Assembly: GCA_009780825.1 (NCBI GenBank) | Contig: WQZH01000015.1 | Span: 1-52,566 of the forward strand | Reading direction: 5' to 3' | Source: Desulfobulbus sp. | GTDB taxonomy: Bacteria; Desulfobacterota; Desulfobulbia; Desulfobulbales; Desulfobulbaceae | Length of the DNA stretch: 52,566 nt | Shown: in pieces, positions 15,072 through 24,153 of the stretch | Numbering within the stretch: the first letter of the stretch is position 1 | How the letters are laid out: the number at the start of each line of letters is the position of its first letter | Made by a program: the position numbers and the translations under genes | The notes under the pieces: generated by a model | Told to the model about the DNA's origin: nothing | The model's database searches: none | What the model saw: the letters and a program-made list of their open reading frames with translations, nothing else

Positions 15072-16433
15072 ATGGAGCTTATGGTGAAACGACTTCTTTG
15101 CAATATACTTCTGTCCCCTTCTCTGGGGCGGCACATGAGCACCTGTGGCATCTGCCTTTGTTGCGTTTTCCTGATGCTATCTATACCGCAAGCCTCCTCC
15201 TCGGCGGATGCCGTCATCACACAAGCCGAATGGGCTCAGCTGATGCAGGATGCGCATTTCAAGGCCGCTGATCAACAGCTTGCAGCGGCTTACAAAGAGG
15301 CCATGGCACTGTTATCTGAGGCGGATAAGCAGACACTACGCAACGAGCAGCGCGCCTGGATTGCCAAAAGAGACAAAGAGGCCTTTGCAAAATTCAGCAA
15401 AGGTACGCCCGAATATATACGTCTCCTGATTGATAAAACTTATGAGCGCACAGCGATATTACAGACATACCCAAATATGTTCAGCCTGCTGGAGCGCCCC
15501 GTCTATTTGAAATCCTGGCAGGCATTATTTTCCAATGAAAAAGATGTCCCGTCTTGGCTTACGGAATTTGCCAGAACTGGACAAGGGGTGACATCGACGG
15601 CGGCAGAGATAACGATCGGTGGTCAGCGCTACCTGATGGATCATGTCTCTAAAGCGCACGAAGCCAATACCAACCAATTTTATGTTCTTTTTGCCGAAAA
15701 CGGCACGCAGGCATGGGGATTTCTGCGTGAATATGACTACAAAAAATTTGATTACGAACCGTTGACCTTCTCCGGTCAGCCAAAAGAACGCTTTTTTGGT
15801 CATCCGGATAAGGAAAAACAGAAATTACTTAGCCGCTTCGCCGAATGTGATCATTACGGCGGCGACACGGCCTCTTGTCTGGCGAAGCTAAGTCACGCTG
15901 ATGAACAATCTCAACAACCCGCGCCTTCGGCACGGCAGGGAGCGGTCATGCCGGATACCGGAGCGCAGGCGCCGCGGGCGACACCGGAGGCTTCAGCCGC
16001 ATCGACCGCTGACTCCACAGGTCCATATCTGTACGAATTGCTGAAGCGACCCGCCTACCTGAAATCTTGGCAGGCATTATTTTCCGGCGAGCAAGACGTC
16101 CCGCCTTGGCTTGCGCAGTATACCAAAACCGGATGGGTGGAGTCGCCGGGGAAAGCAATAACGCTCAATGGTCAGCACTACCTGATAGGCACCGCCTGCA
16201 AGGCGCACGACTGCGGCGATAACCAATTTTATGTCCTCTTTGCTGAAGACGGCCTGCGGGCATGGGGCTTTCTCAGCGAATTACCATACCAAAATGGGCA
16301 CTTTCCCGATCAACCGAATGAACGTTTTTTCGGTCAACCGGATATGGTAAAGCAAAAATTGCTTCGGCACTTCGCCCAATGCGCTTCCGACACGGCTTCT
16401 TGTCTGGCGGAGTTAGGCGCGGCAGAGGAGTAA
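15072..16433 (+). CDS. Exported lysozyme-inhibitor fusion: LprI-like domain plus two Ivy-like domains
   Basis: A 453-residue exported protein. After a signal peptide (hydrophobic core ICLCCVFLMLSI) comes an LprI/DUF1311-like helical domain at about 50-130 (LAAAYKEAMALLSEADKQTL, RAWIAKRDKEA). Two homologous Ivy-type domains follow, at about 137-270 and 320-450, each with YLKSWQALFS, (P)WL, GQ.YL, NQFYVLFAE and AWGFL, joined by a Pro/Ala linker. The second has CKAHDC (376-381), equivalent to the CKPHDC loop with which Ivy plugs the lysozyme active site; in the first it reads SKAHEA (193-198), without the cysteines. The likely role is protecting periplasmic peptidoglycan from host or competitor lysozymes. 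The start is uncertain: ATGs at 15072, 15081 and 15135 are all possible, and none has an ideal ribosome site. Confidence 0.8.
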   Translation: MELMVKRLLCNILLSPSLGRHMSTCGICLCCVFLMLSIPQASSSADAVITQAEWAQLMQDAHFKAADQQLAAAYKEAMALLSEADKQTLRNEQRAWIAKRDKEAFAKFSKGTPEYIRLLIDKTYERTAILQTYPNMFSLLERPVYLKSWQALFSNEKDVPSWLTEFARTGQGVTSTAAEITIGGQRYLMDHVSKAHEANTNQFYVLFAENGTQAWGFLREYDYKKFDYEPLTFSGQPKERFFGHPDKEKQKLLSRFAECDHYGGDTASCLAKLSHADEQSQQPAPSARQGAVMPDTGAQAPRATPEASAASTADSTGPYLYELLKRPAYLKSWQALFSGEQDVPPWLAQYTKTGWVESPGKAITLNGQHYLIGTACKAHDCGDNQFYVLFAEDGLRAWGFLSELPYQNGHFPDQPNERFFGQPDMVKQKLLRHFAQCASDTASCLAELGAAEE

Positions 16434-16598
16434 TACACAAACGTTTTTACTACCCAGCGCACGCCGGCCGCCGCCAGGTTTAAGACTTTGTTTTTCGCCG
16501 TCGCCTGGGGATGGCGCGTACTTGCCGCTTATAGGCCATGCCGCCGGTAGGTAGGGCCAACAATTTTTCATAGATGGATTCGCCTGGAGGGACCAAGC

Positions 16599-19500
16599 GT
16601 GATAAAAATTTTGGCGGCGCTGTTTTATGGCATCTTTCTGCCAATTTGGGCTTTGATGGCGCTATCACGTAGCCGCATCCTGAGAAGGGAAGTGGACGAC
16701 CTGAAAAACCGCCTGACCACCATGGCCAAACATCTGGCCGATCTGGACGCGGCATTACAGGAATCACGGCGGCAAGCGTCCGAAGGCACGAAAACAGAGG
16801 CGAGCCCAACCGAACAAACCATACAATGGCAACAGGAACGGCCTGAAAGCCGGGAAGAGAAGTTTTCCCCATCTGTCGCCATCGAGCTTCCTTTTCCCTC
16901 GCCCATGGAATTGGAGCCCGTAGCGGAACCACCCATTGTCCTGGCGGGGAGTCCTGTTGCGCCAAAACATCCTGCCGTTTCCGCCCTGGAAGCTGAGGAT
17001 ATTTCCGACTCCATCCCGGAAGTTCCTGCCGCTTGCACACTTGAGCCTCCGTCCGCGCCAAAAACATTGCCGGAGGCGGCGCGCCCGCAATGGCTGGAGC
17101 GCTTTTTTTCCTGGTGCATCGGCGGCAATCCGATGGTGCGCGTTGGCATACTGATCCTTTTCTTCGGCGTTTCCTTTTTGCTCAAGCTGGCTGTCAATCA
17201 TGGCCTCTTCCCACTTGAGCTGCGCCTGTCCGGCGTGGGTCTGGGCGCGGCGGCGATGCTCGGCATCGGCTGGAGATTACAAAACAAGCGCCGGAATTAC
17301 GGCCTGCTGCTGCAAGGTGGTGGGGTCGGCATCCTGTATCTGGTGATCTACGCCGCCTTCGCCTATTTCAAACTGGTGCCGCCGGGATACGCGCCGGCGG
17401 CTTTTGTCTTGTTGTTCGCCGTCTGCGCCCTGTCGGCTTTTCTCGCCGTGCGGCAGGATGCCTCTGCCTTGGCGGTGATGGGAATGACCGGCGGCTTCGC
17501 CGCACCGGTGCTGATTCCCACCGGCAGCGGCAATCATATCGCTCTGTTCAGCTATTTCGCCCTGCTCAATGCCGGCGTGCTCGGCATTGCCTGGTTCCGC
17601 GTCTGGCGTCCCCTCAACCTGTTGGGATTTGTCTTTACGCTCGGCGTCGGCTCGGCCTGGGCCATGAAGCATTACACGCCCGCCCATTTATTCAGCGTCG
17701 AATGCTTTCTCATCCTCTTCTTCCTCTATTACGTCGCGGTGGCGCTGCTCTACGCGACACGGCGTCAAGTGGAACTGAAAGGTTACGTTGACGGCACGCT
17801 GGTATTCGGCGCCCCAGTTGCCTTCAGCCTATTGCAGACACAATTAGTGAGGAACATCGAATTCGGCATGACCTGGAGCGCCCTTGTCCTCGGCGCCTTT
17901 TACCTGTCGCTGGCCGCGTGGCTGGCGCGCTATCACCTCAAACGTCTAGGCTTCTTTTTCGAGGCCGTGCTGGCGCTTGGCGTTTTGTTCCTTACTCTCG
18001 CCGTGCCGCTGGCCTTCGAGGGCACACGGCTGACCGCCGCCATCTGGGCGGTCGAAGGCGCGGGGCTGTGCTGGGTGGCGATACGGCAGCGGCGTCTGCT
18101 GGCGCTGGCAAGCGGTTTAGCTTTGCAAATTTTCTCCGCCATTTCGTTTTTCCTTGATCCCTCGGGCGGCATGACTGCCAAGGCTCCACTGGCGCTGAAC
18201 AGTTGGTATTTGGGAACCTTGATGTTGTCGCTGTCGGCGTTTTTTTGCGGCTGGCGGCTGCAAGGCGACGCGGCAAAATCATGGCCGGGCTTGGTGGAAA
18301 AATTCGTGCAGCCTGTATCGCTCGTCTTCACAGGCATCGGGTTGTTGTGGTGGCTCGGCGGCGGTTTCACGGAAATATGGCGTTATTTCGGGCCATTTAC
18401 ATCGGCTTCTTACGTCTATGTACTCTTCGCCACGCTGACCGCATGGCTTGCCCACTGGGTCAGCCGCTCCCTGCGCTGGACAACGATGGAATGGGTAGCC
18501 TTGGCCCTTTCCCCGGCCTTGCTCTTGGCGGCATTGCTTTCATTCATCATCGGCGTGCCGCCGCTTGCCGGTTGGGGACTATATGCCTGGCCACTGACCG
18601 CTGTTCTGACCTATGTCCTTCTCTTCCGCCAAGAAGGCCGCGCCGGCCAATCGCTTTTATCTGACAAGGTTCTAGGGCCGCTGCACGCGCTGATGTTCTG
18701 GACCTTCTGTCTCGTCGCCGGACTGCAATTCCATAATTTTGTCGCCAAATATGTGCCTGAGGGCGTCTGGCAATGGAGCGGTTGGGCGTTTGCCGGCGCT
18801 TTGTTGCTGCTGGCCCTAATCCATCTCGCCCCGCGTTTCCCCTGGCCGGTCAGACGTTTCCGTGGCTATTACCTGACATACGGCGCGACGCCGGTGGCCT
18901 TGCTGACCTTGGTATGGGCATTTTTTGGGCTTGCCAGCGACGGCAACCCGGCGCCCTTGCCCTATTTGCCGCTCCTGAATCCGGTTGAACTCTGTCAGTT
19001 GCTGGTCTTTGCCACCCTCTTCTCCTGGGGGCGCGCCAACAAAGAATCCTTGGGCACGATTTCCCAGGGCAATGCCGGCGTTTTCCCGACATGGCTGATG
19101 GTTGGTGTTACCGCCCTGCTTTTCCTCTTGCTCAACACCGCGTTACTGCGCACGCTGCACCAATACACGGCCCTTGATTATGAGGTCCGGGCCGTCATCG
19201 CCCACCTGGACGCCCAGTTGTACTTTGTCGCCTTGTGGGTCGTCTTCGCCGCCGTCGGCATACTGCTGCTACGGCGCATGAACGCTGCCCAACAACATCT
19301 GTTTTTTGTCATCACTGTCGCACTGCTGGCGCCGCTCTGGCTATGGAGCGTTGTCAGCAACCTTTCTGGCGTCAGTGGCAAATGGGGAAATATCCCGCTG
19401 TTCAATCCGCTTGATTTGGCACAGATCGGCGTCATCGCGCTGTCCCTTTTTGTCCTGTTGCGGGTGCGGGCGATGGATAGCAAACTCGCGCCTTGCGTGC

Positions 19501-19877
19501 CCGCATTGATCACCGTGCCCGGATGCGGCTGCTTCCTGTGGCTGAACGCCATGCTCTTGCGGACATTGCATCATTGGCTGAATATTCCGTACCGTTTCGG
19601 CGCTCTCTACGCTTCGACCACGGCGCAGGCAGCTCTGTCGCTGCTCTGGAGTTTTCTGGCGCTGATTCTGATGGTTTGGGCGGTGCGCCGCGCCCAACGG
19701 ACGCCGTGGTTTGCCGGCATCACCCTGCTGATTCTGACGATAGGCAAGCTTTTTTTCGTCGAACTTGCCCACATTGGCGGCTTGCCGCGGGTCATTTCAT
19801 TCATCGGCGTCGGCGTTTTGCTTTTGTTGATTGGCTACCTGGCGCCACTGCCGCCGAAAAAGAAGGAAATCGTTTGA
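16599..19877 (+). CDS. DUF2339 polytopic membrane protein
   Basis: A 1092-residue inner-membrane protein of the DUF2339 family. A single N-terminal membrane segment is followed by a short coiled coil (about 25-65, RREVDDLKNRLTTMAKHLADL) and a Pro/Glu-rich linker to about 170. The rest is some 25 or more hydrophobic segments up to the C-terminus, with the family stretch GNPMVRVGILILFFGVSFLL opening the membrane core. The start is GTG at 16599, with GGAGG 8 nt upstream. DUF2339 and DUF3999 genes are commonly neighbours, and here the second follows after 2 bp, so the products surely act together. The activity is not known; a role in envelope polymer or glycan handling is only a guess. Confidence 0.88.
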   Translation: MIKILAALFYGIFLPIWALMALSRSRILRREVDDLKNRLTTMAKHLADLDAALQESRRQASEGTKTEASPTEQTIQWQQERPESREEKFSPSVAIELPFPSPMELEPVAEPPIVLAGSPVAPKHPAVSALEAEDISDSIPEVPAACTLEPPSAPKTLPEAARPQWLERFFSWCIGGNPMVRVGILILFFGVSFLLKLAVNHGLFPLELRLSGVGLGAAAMLGIGWRLQNKRRNYGLLLQGGGVGILYLVIYAAFAYFKLVPPGYAPAAFVLLFAVCALSAFLAVRQDASALAVMGMTGGFAAPVLIPTGSGNHIALFSYFALLNAGVLGIAWFRVWRPLNLLGFVFTLGVGSAWAMKHYTPAHLFSVECFLILFFLYYVAVALLYATRRQVELKGYVDGTLVFGAPVAFSLLQTQLVRNIEFGMTWSALVLGAFYLSLAAWLARYHLKRLGFFFEAVLALGVLFLTLAVPLAFEGTRLTAAIWAVEGAGLCWVAIRQRRLLALASGLALQIFSAISFFLDPSGGMTAKAPLALNSWYLGTLMLSLSAFFCGWRLQGDAAKSWPGLVEKFVQPVSLVFTGIGLLWWLGGGFTEIWRYFGPFTSASYVYVLFATLTAWLAHWVSRSLRWTTMEWVALALSPALLLAALLSFIIGVPPLAGWGLYAWPLTAVLTYVLLFRQEGRAGQSLLSDKVLGPLHALMFWTFCLVAGLQFHNFVAKYVPEGVWQWSGWAFAGALLLLALIHLAPRFPWPVRRFRGYYLTYGATPVALLTLVWAFFGLASDGNPAPLPYLPLLNPVELCQLLVFATLFSWGRANKESLGTISQGNAGVFPTWLMVGVTALLFLLLNTALLRTLHQYTALDYEVRAVIAHLDAQLYFVALWVVFAAVGILLLRRMNAAQQHLFFVITVALLAPLWLWSVVSNLSGVSGKWGNIPLFNPLDLAQIGVIALSLFVLLRVRAMDSKLAPCVPALITVPGCGCFLWLNAMLLRTLHHWLNIPYRFGALYASTTAQAALSLLWSFLALILMVWAVRRAQRTPWFAGITLLILTIGKLFFVELAHIGGLPRVISFIGVGVLLLLIGYLAPLPPKKKEIV

Positions 19878-19879
19878 TT

Positions 19880-21517
19880 ATGGGCAGATTGTTTTTTCTC
19901 TTTATTTTCCTTTTCTCCACCTTGATGCCGGCAACAGCGGCGGCGGGAGACGGCGCCACGGCAAGCGAGCTGGAAAGAGGAGCCAAGACAGGTTTCAGCG
20001 GTTATTTCGCCATCCAGCTCAAAGGTAATGCCTCATATTATCTGCTGACTCTGACACCCGAGGCATATCAGGCGAGCATGAGAACCGATGGCCGCGATCT
20101 GCGCATCGTTGACGCCAGCGGCAACCTTGTCCCCTATGCCTTTGGCGGCAGCATTGAGAAGGCGGAAGAAAAACCGACTCCTCTGCTCCCGCGCCCGGTG
20201 CCGTGGTTTCCGCTGCCACGCGGAGAAGGCGGCAAGAAGGCGCAGGACGGCTTCATCATCGCCGCCGACGGCGCCTTGCGCAGCCGCGAACGGCAAGCCG
20301 AAACAGAGCACCGCGGCGGCGACATCGTTGATCTGAGTGGGCTTGCCGCTAACAGCGGCAACAATTTTCCCCGCCTTAATGGACTGGTCATTCGCATCGG
20401 CGCCCCGGCGGAAGGAACGGCGGATTACATCGGCGCCGTCGAAGCGCTGGCAAGCGACGATCTGCAAAATTGGATTCCGGTAACCGCAGCCCAATTGTTG
20501 CGGCTTGATCATGGCGGCCAGCGGCTGGAACAGGAGCGGATCGATTTGACCTGCCTCCTGCCAGCCAGGCCGCCGCGTTACCTGCAACTGCGCTGGAGCG
20601 GCGCGCCGCCGATTATTGTCGGCATCGAAGCGGAACTGTTGATGCCGCCGGATGGCAATCAACAATCCCAGGTCAACAGGCAAAGCCAATCCCGTTCCTG
20701 GCGGGAAAACGTGCTTGGACGAATAGAACCGGACGGCAGTGTCTCTTTTGACACCGGCGGCGTATTCCCCGCCGACCGCCTGCGTTTCCATCTCCTCCAC
20801 GCCAATACGGCGGCGCCAGTCGAGCTGTATTCCCGCGCCAGCGAAAACGACCCTTGGCGGTTTATTGGCGAGGAAACCCTCTACCGGCTGAAAGGGTCTG
20901 ACGGCAGCGAGCATGAAACGCCAGAAATCAGGATTGCTCGGAACCGGGATCGTTTTTGGAAAATGACCGCACCAAGTGATGACACGGCGACTCCCACAAC
21001 GCCATATAGGGAAGCAAAAAAGTTTCGGAAGCATTTTGGGAAAATGACCGCGGCAAGCGACAGCCGCAATGACAGCACCGGAAACAGCGGCAAAGACAAC
21101 GGCGGCACGGGAAACCTGGAACTCGGTGGCGCGCCGCTGTTGTCGGTCGGTTGGCAGCCGGAGAATCTCACTTTTCTTGCCCGTGGCGTCCCGCCCTTTT
21201 TGCTGGCGGTGGGTAATGCCCAGGCCACCGATGCCAGTATCCCTCTTACCCAACTGCTGGCCGGAGACAAGCCGTACCTGGCAACGGCGCAAATCGGAGC
21301 CGCCCAGCCGCCACCGGCCAACGCTCCCACCGTGGGTAGTCCGCCGCCGGAAGGACAAGCCTTGCCGCCAGCCGAACGGATGCGCCGCTTCATCCTCTGG
21401 GGTGTTTTGCTTGCCACTGTTGCCCTGCTTGCCTTCATGGCCTGGAAAGTGGCCAAGCGCCTGCCGCGTGAAGGAGCCAGCGCCGAGGACGGCCGCCGGG
21501 AACAGGATGAAAAATGA
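19880..21517 (+). CDS. DUF3999 exported/anchored protein
   Basis: A 545-residue partner of the DUF2339 protein. It has a signal peptide (MGRLFFLFIFLFSTLMPATAAAG), a large periplasmic beta-rich region with the family features LRIVDASGNLVPYAFGG near residue 75 and the GWQPENLTFLARG.PPFLLAVG block near 425-450, and one C-terminal TM segment (about 500-520) ending in a charged cytoplasmic tail. The ATG at 19880 follows the DUF2339 stop by 2 bp, with GAAGGA upstream. Near residue 360 the motif KMTA[PA]SD occurs twice about 80 bp apart, suggesting a small internal duplication in a variable loop. Confidence 0.85.
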   Translation: MGRLFFLFIFLFSTLMPATAAAGDGATASELERGAKTGFSGYFAIQLKGNASYYLLTLTPEAYQASMRTDGRDLRIVDASGNLVPYAFGGSIEKAEEKPTPLLPRPVPWFPLPRGEGGKKAQDGFIIAADGALRSRERQAETEHRGGDIVDLSGLAANSGNNFPRLNGLVIRIGAPAEGTADYIGAVEALASDDLQNWIPVTAAQLLRLDHGGQRLEQERIDLTCLLPARPPRYLQLRWSGAPPIIVGIEAELLMPPDGNQQSQVNRQSQSRSWRENVLGRIEPDGSVSFDTGGVFPADRLRFHLLHANTAAPVELYSRASENDPWRFIGEETLYRLKGSDGSEHETPEIRIARNRDRFWKMTAPSDDTATPTTPYREAKKFRKHFGKMTAASDSRNDSTGNSGKDNGGTGNLELGGAPLLSVGWQPENLTFLARGVPPFLLAVGNAQATDASIPLTQLLAGDKPYLATAQIGAAQPPPANAPTVGSPPPEGQALPPAERMRRFILWGVLLATVALLAFMAWKVAKRLPREGASAEDGRREQDEK

Positions 21518-21604
21518 TAGAAACCGCCATGGCTGGAGTTGCCGGAACCCGCCGGAACCCCTGGAGTCAGCGGAGCAACAATTGTGGTCCGACAGGGGAA
21601 CCGC

Positions 21605-21922
21605 TCAGATCGGCGGCGCGATGGTCACCACGATGCGCATGTCGGTGGTTGCCTTGACCCCATGCGGCTCGCGGATGTCGGAAATGAGCATGTCTCCGGT
21701 CCCGGCCGGCATGGTCGCCTCGTTGTCGGCCAGAAAGAGTCCCTCGCCTTCGATCACCAGAATGGACACCTGGCCGTCGAGGTCATGGGAATGAACGGGG
21801 AACAAGGCGCCGGCCTTGAGGTTGAAGTTGAGGATCTTGAAGTGCTCGGAATCGTGCAGAACGATGGCCTTCATCCCCAGGGGACTGTATTCCTTGGTCA
21901 TGCTCAATTCGATCCGTTTCAT
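21605..21922 (-). CDS. Small single-domain cupin
   Basis: A 105-residue beta-barrel cupin. The first motif reads LKAGALFPVHSHDLDGQVSI, with two of the metal-binding histidines, and the second is GDMLISDIREPHGVKA with the last His. It is probably a metal-binding sensor or enzyme; the substrate cannot be predicted. The ATG at 21922 has GGAGGGAAAGCCC in front. It is transcribed leftwards, convergent with the DUF3999 gene, and has no obvious operon partner. Confidence 0.85.
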   Translation of the reverse strand: MKRIELSMTKEYSPLGMKAIVLHDSEHFKILNFNLKAGALFPVHSHDLDGQVSILVIEGEGLFLADNEATMPAGTGDMLISDIREPHGVKATTDMRIVVTIAPPI

Positions 21923-22144
21923 GGGCTTTCCCTCCATTGATGACTATGACGAATGAATCAGGTTGATCCTATAGGCGGACGGTTGCATTGCCACCTCATG
22001 CAGCATGTTCCACATGGGCAAACAAGGCAAAGCAGGCGCTCCGCTTAACAGGACAGGGTGGCAGAGGCCAATGATGCCCTCCTCGTCAGGAACAACGATG
22101 GTCAGGGGTTCACAAGCTCACCCGAGTCTATCGCACTGCCTATG

Positions 22145-23080
22145 CTACAAAACTAATCGTCCTTTCTTCTCGGCAACGGTGATTTCAGCAACGACACCTG
22201 AGCGGAACAGCAGGAAGTCGCTCTCGATGCCGTCGCTGAAAATTACCCCATTTTCCGGCATACAGGATGTGATCCGCATCGGCTTATCCGCGCTGATGCG
22301 TCCGAACACAATACTGGCGCCCGTGGTGCGGGATGGATACGGTTCCCGCACGGTAAACTGCAAAGACTCCGCGCTCCATGCCTGCCGTCCGGTAGGGACG
22401 GAAATTTCCTCACTCGCGCCCGCGATTCCGACCGCACCGGCCACGATGCTCTTAAGCCAGCCGGTGGCGCCCAGCCCCGTGGAGACGATAATGCCGCTGG
22501 AACTCTGATACTCGCCTGTCTGGCCGTATTGGATGTGATAGCGCGCCGATACATGCGTTTTTTGCCCGATGAACAGGTCATTGACCGCATACATCACCTG
22601 TCCGTCATTGAGTGTGGACTTGGCCATGGACACTTCGCCGATGGGTCTCCGGTCGGCAAACACATCCGGCAGCAGGGCGCGCAAATCCCTGACCCGAAAA
22701 GGCAGCAGCATGCCGTCCCAGCGGGATGGATCGGGGTTTACGCCGATGAGCGGCTGGCTATCGAGGTATTTCAGCGTGTTGGCCACGAGTCCGTCCTGGC
22801 CCACAGCCACGACAATGTCCTCTTTGCCGAACATGAAGTTGGGAATATACTCGCGGCTGACAACCTGCACCCGCCCCATCCCGGACAAAAGATCCTCAGC
22901 CGTCCGCAAGGCCTGCTTATAGACGGCGTCCTCTTGCTGGTAGTCCGTAAAATCGCTGCCCAGGTGTTCCACATAAAAGCGGGCCTGTTCCACGGTATTG
23001 AATCGCGCGACCAGTTCCTCCAGGCGGGTTTTACGCTTGACGAGAATGAGTTTGTTTTCCGTCCGTTTTTGCATTGGCAT
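22145..23080 (-). CDS. Diverged NAD-kinase-fold protein
   Basis: A 311-residue protein with the outline of the NAD kinase/diacylglycerol kinase fold. The GGDG nucleotide loop is replaced by VAVGQDGLVANTLKYL, the NE/D motif reads YAVNDLFIG, and the Gly-rich C-terminal core reads SSGIIVSTGLGATGWLKSIV, where true kinases have STPTGSTAY. So the NAD(H)-binding scaffold is there but key motifs differ, and kinase activity is uncertain. The ATG at 23080 lies inside the end of the SPFH gene (about 50 bp overlap), so both are cotranslated. An ATG 6 bp later is equally usable. The pairing with an SPFH scaffold suggests an NAD(P)-linked membrane function; this is inference. Confidence 0.72.
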   Translation of the reverse strand: MPMQKRTENKLILVKRKTRLEELVARFNTVEQARFYVEHLGSDFTDYQQEDAVYKQALRTAEDLLSGMGRVQVVSREYIPNFMFGKEDIVVAVGQDGLVANTLKYLDSQPLIGVNPDPSRWDGMLLPFRVRDLRALLPDVFADRRPIGEVSMAKSTLNDGQVMYAVNDLFIGQKTHVSARYHIQYGQTGEYQSSSGIIVSTGLGATGWLKSIVAGAVGIAGASEEISVPTGRQAWSAESLQFTVREPYPSRTTGASIVFGRISADKPMRITSCMPENGVIFSDGIESDFLLFRSGVVAEITVAEKKGRLVL

Positions 23081-24092
23081 CTTTTCCCATGATCTCCCGC
23101 AGCAGATCGGGGGTGATGTTGAGTTGCCCGATCTTGTCGGCGTGCTCCGTAAGCCCGCGGAAAGCCAGGGCCATGAGCTTGTCGGGCTGCATGCCCACGC
23201 TGGCGAGGCTCTGAATGACGCTGGCATCCACCCCGTCCAACGCCTGCATTGCCGCCTTGAGCGCGTAGGCGCGGGCATCCGCCTCGGCACGGGCGTTTTC
23301 CGCCGCCAGCGCCACCAAAGCCTTGCGCTTCTCCTCCAGCTTGATCTCGAACAGCATCTGCTCTTCCTTCAGCAAATTCTGCTTCTGCTGGACAGCTTGC
23401 TCGGCTTCCAATTGCGCTTCCCGCACTTGCCGTTTTTTTTGCTCGATGCTGATTTCGGTATTGTACTCGTTTTCTCTAACCCTGCGCTCCTGCTCAATCG
23501 AAGCGTTGCGCCGTTCGTATACGGCATCGTCCGCTGTTTTGAGAATCTGCTCGCGGGTCTGCGCCTCCAGGGCGCGGGTGGTTTCCTGATTGGCAAGCAC
23601 GGCCAGCAGCGAAAGCCCCATCACCTCAAGCCCCAACCGCTTGATCTCCTCGCTTTGGCTCAATTCCTCAAGAATTGACGCCGCCAGCGACTCCCCGGCG
23701 CGCATGGCCTCGTACAGCGTCATGGAAGCAAGTTGCTTTTTCGCCAGCACCTGCACGCTATTGATCATGCGTTGAGGCAATTTTTTTGGATCTTCAGAGA
23801 GATAGGATCTTTTTCCTCTCAGATTTAACGTGTAGTCCAGCATGGTGGCCGTTTCCTTGGGATGCACCACCCGGAACACGAGCTGTCCCTGCAAGGTGAC
23901 ACTTTGGAAATCGGCGGTCATCTCCTCGAAGATGAATGGCGTGTCAATGCTGCCTATGGGGAGAACGGCGATGGAGGTGTTCGGCCCATAGCAGAAAAAC
24001 GTAAGGCCCGTGCCCTCGGCCGCGAGTCGGCCTTTCAAATATCGGAGAACATACTCGCTGGGCTGAAACTTGAAATACCTGATGCCAAACAT
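23031..24092 (-). CDS. SPFH/Band 7 domain protein
   Basis: A 353-residue protein of the SPFH (stomatin/prohibitin/flotillin) superfamily. The N-terminal 180 residues carry the Band 7 region (YVLRYLKGRL, SVTLQGQLVFRVVHP), followed by a long charged coiled coil at about 190-290 rich in Glu, Arg and Gln (QERRVRENEYNTEISIEQKK) and an Ala-rich end. No TM segment is seen, so membrane attachment would be through the N-terminus. AAAGGAGAGTTTGGT precedes the ATG at 24092. Members form ring- or cage-like membrane scaffolds that organise proteases or transporters. The only cotranscribed partner is the NAD-kinase-like gene, which overlaps it. Confidence 0.82.
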   Translation of the reverse strand: MFGIRYFKFQPSEYVLRYLKGRLAAEGTGLTFFCYGPNTSIAVLPIGSIDTPFIFEEMTADFQSVTLQGQLVFRVVHPKETATMLDYTLNLRGKRSYLSEDPKKLPQRMINSVQVLAKKQLASMTLYEAMRAGESLAASILEELSQSEEIKRLGLEVMGLSLLAVLANQETTRALEAQTREQILKTADDAVYERRNASIEQERRVRENEYNTEISIEQKKRQVREAQLEAEQAVQQKQNLLKEEQMLFEIKLEEKRKALVALAAENARAEADARAYALKAAMQALDGVDASVIQSLASVGMQPDKLMALAFRGLTEHADKIGQLNITPDLLREIMGKDANAKTDGKQTHSRQA

Positions 24093-24153
24093 ACCAAACT
24101 CTCCTTTCTTGAAACAGATTCTGGCGGAGCGGCATCGCGCCGCCGCTGACCAT

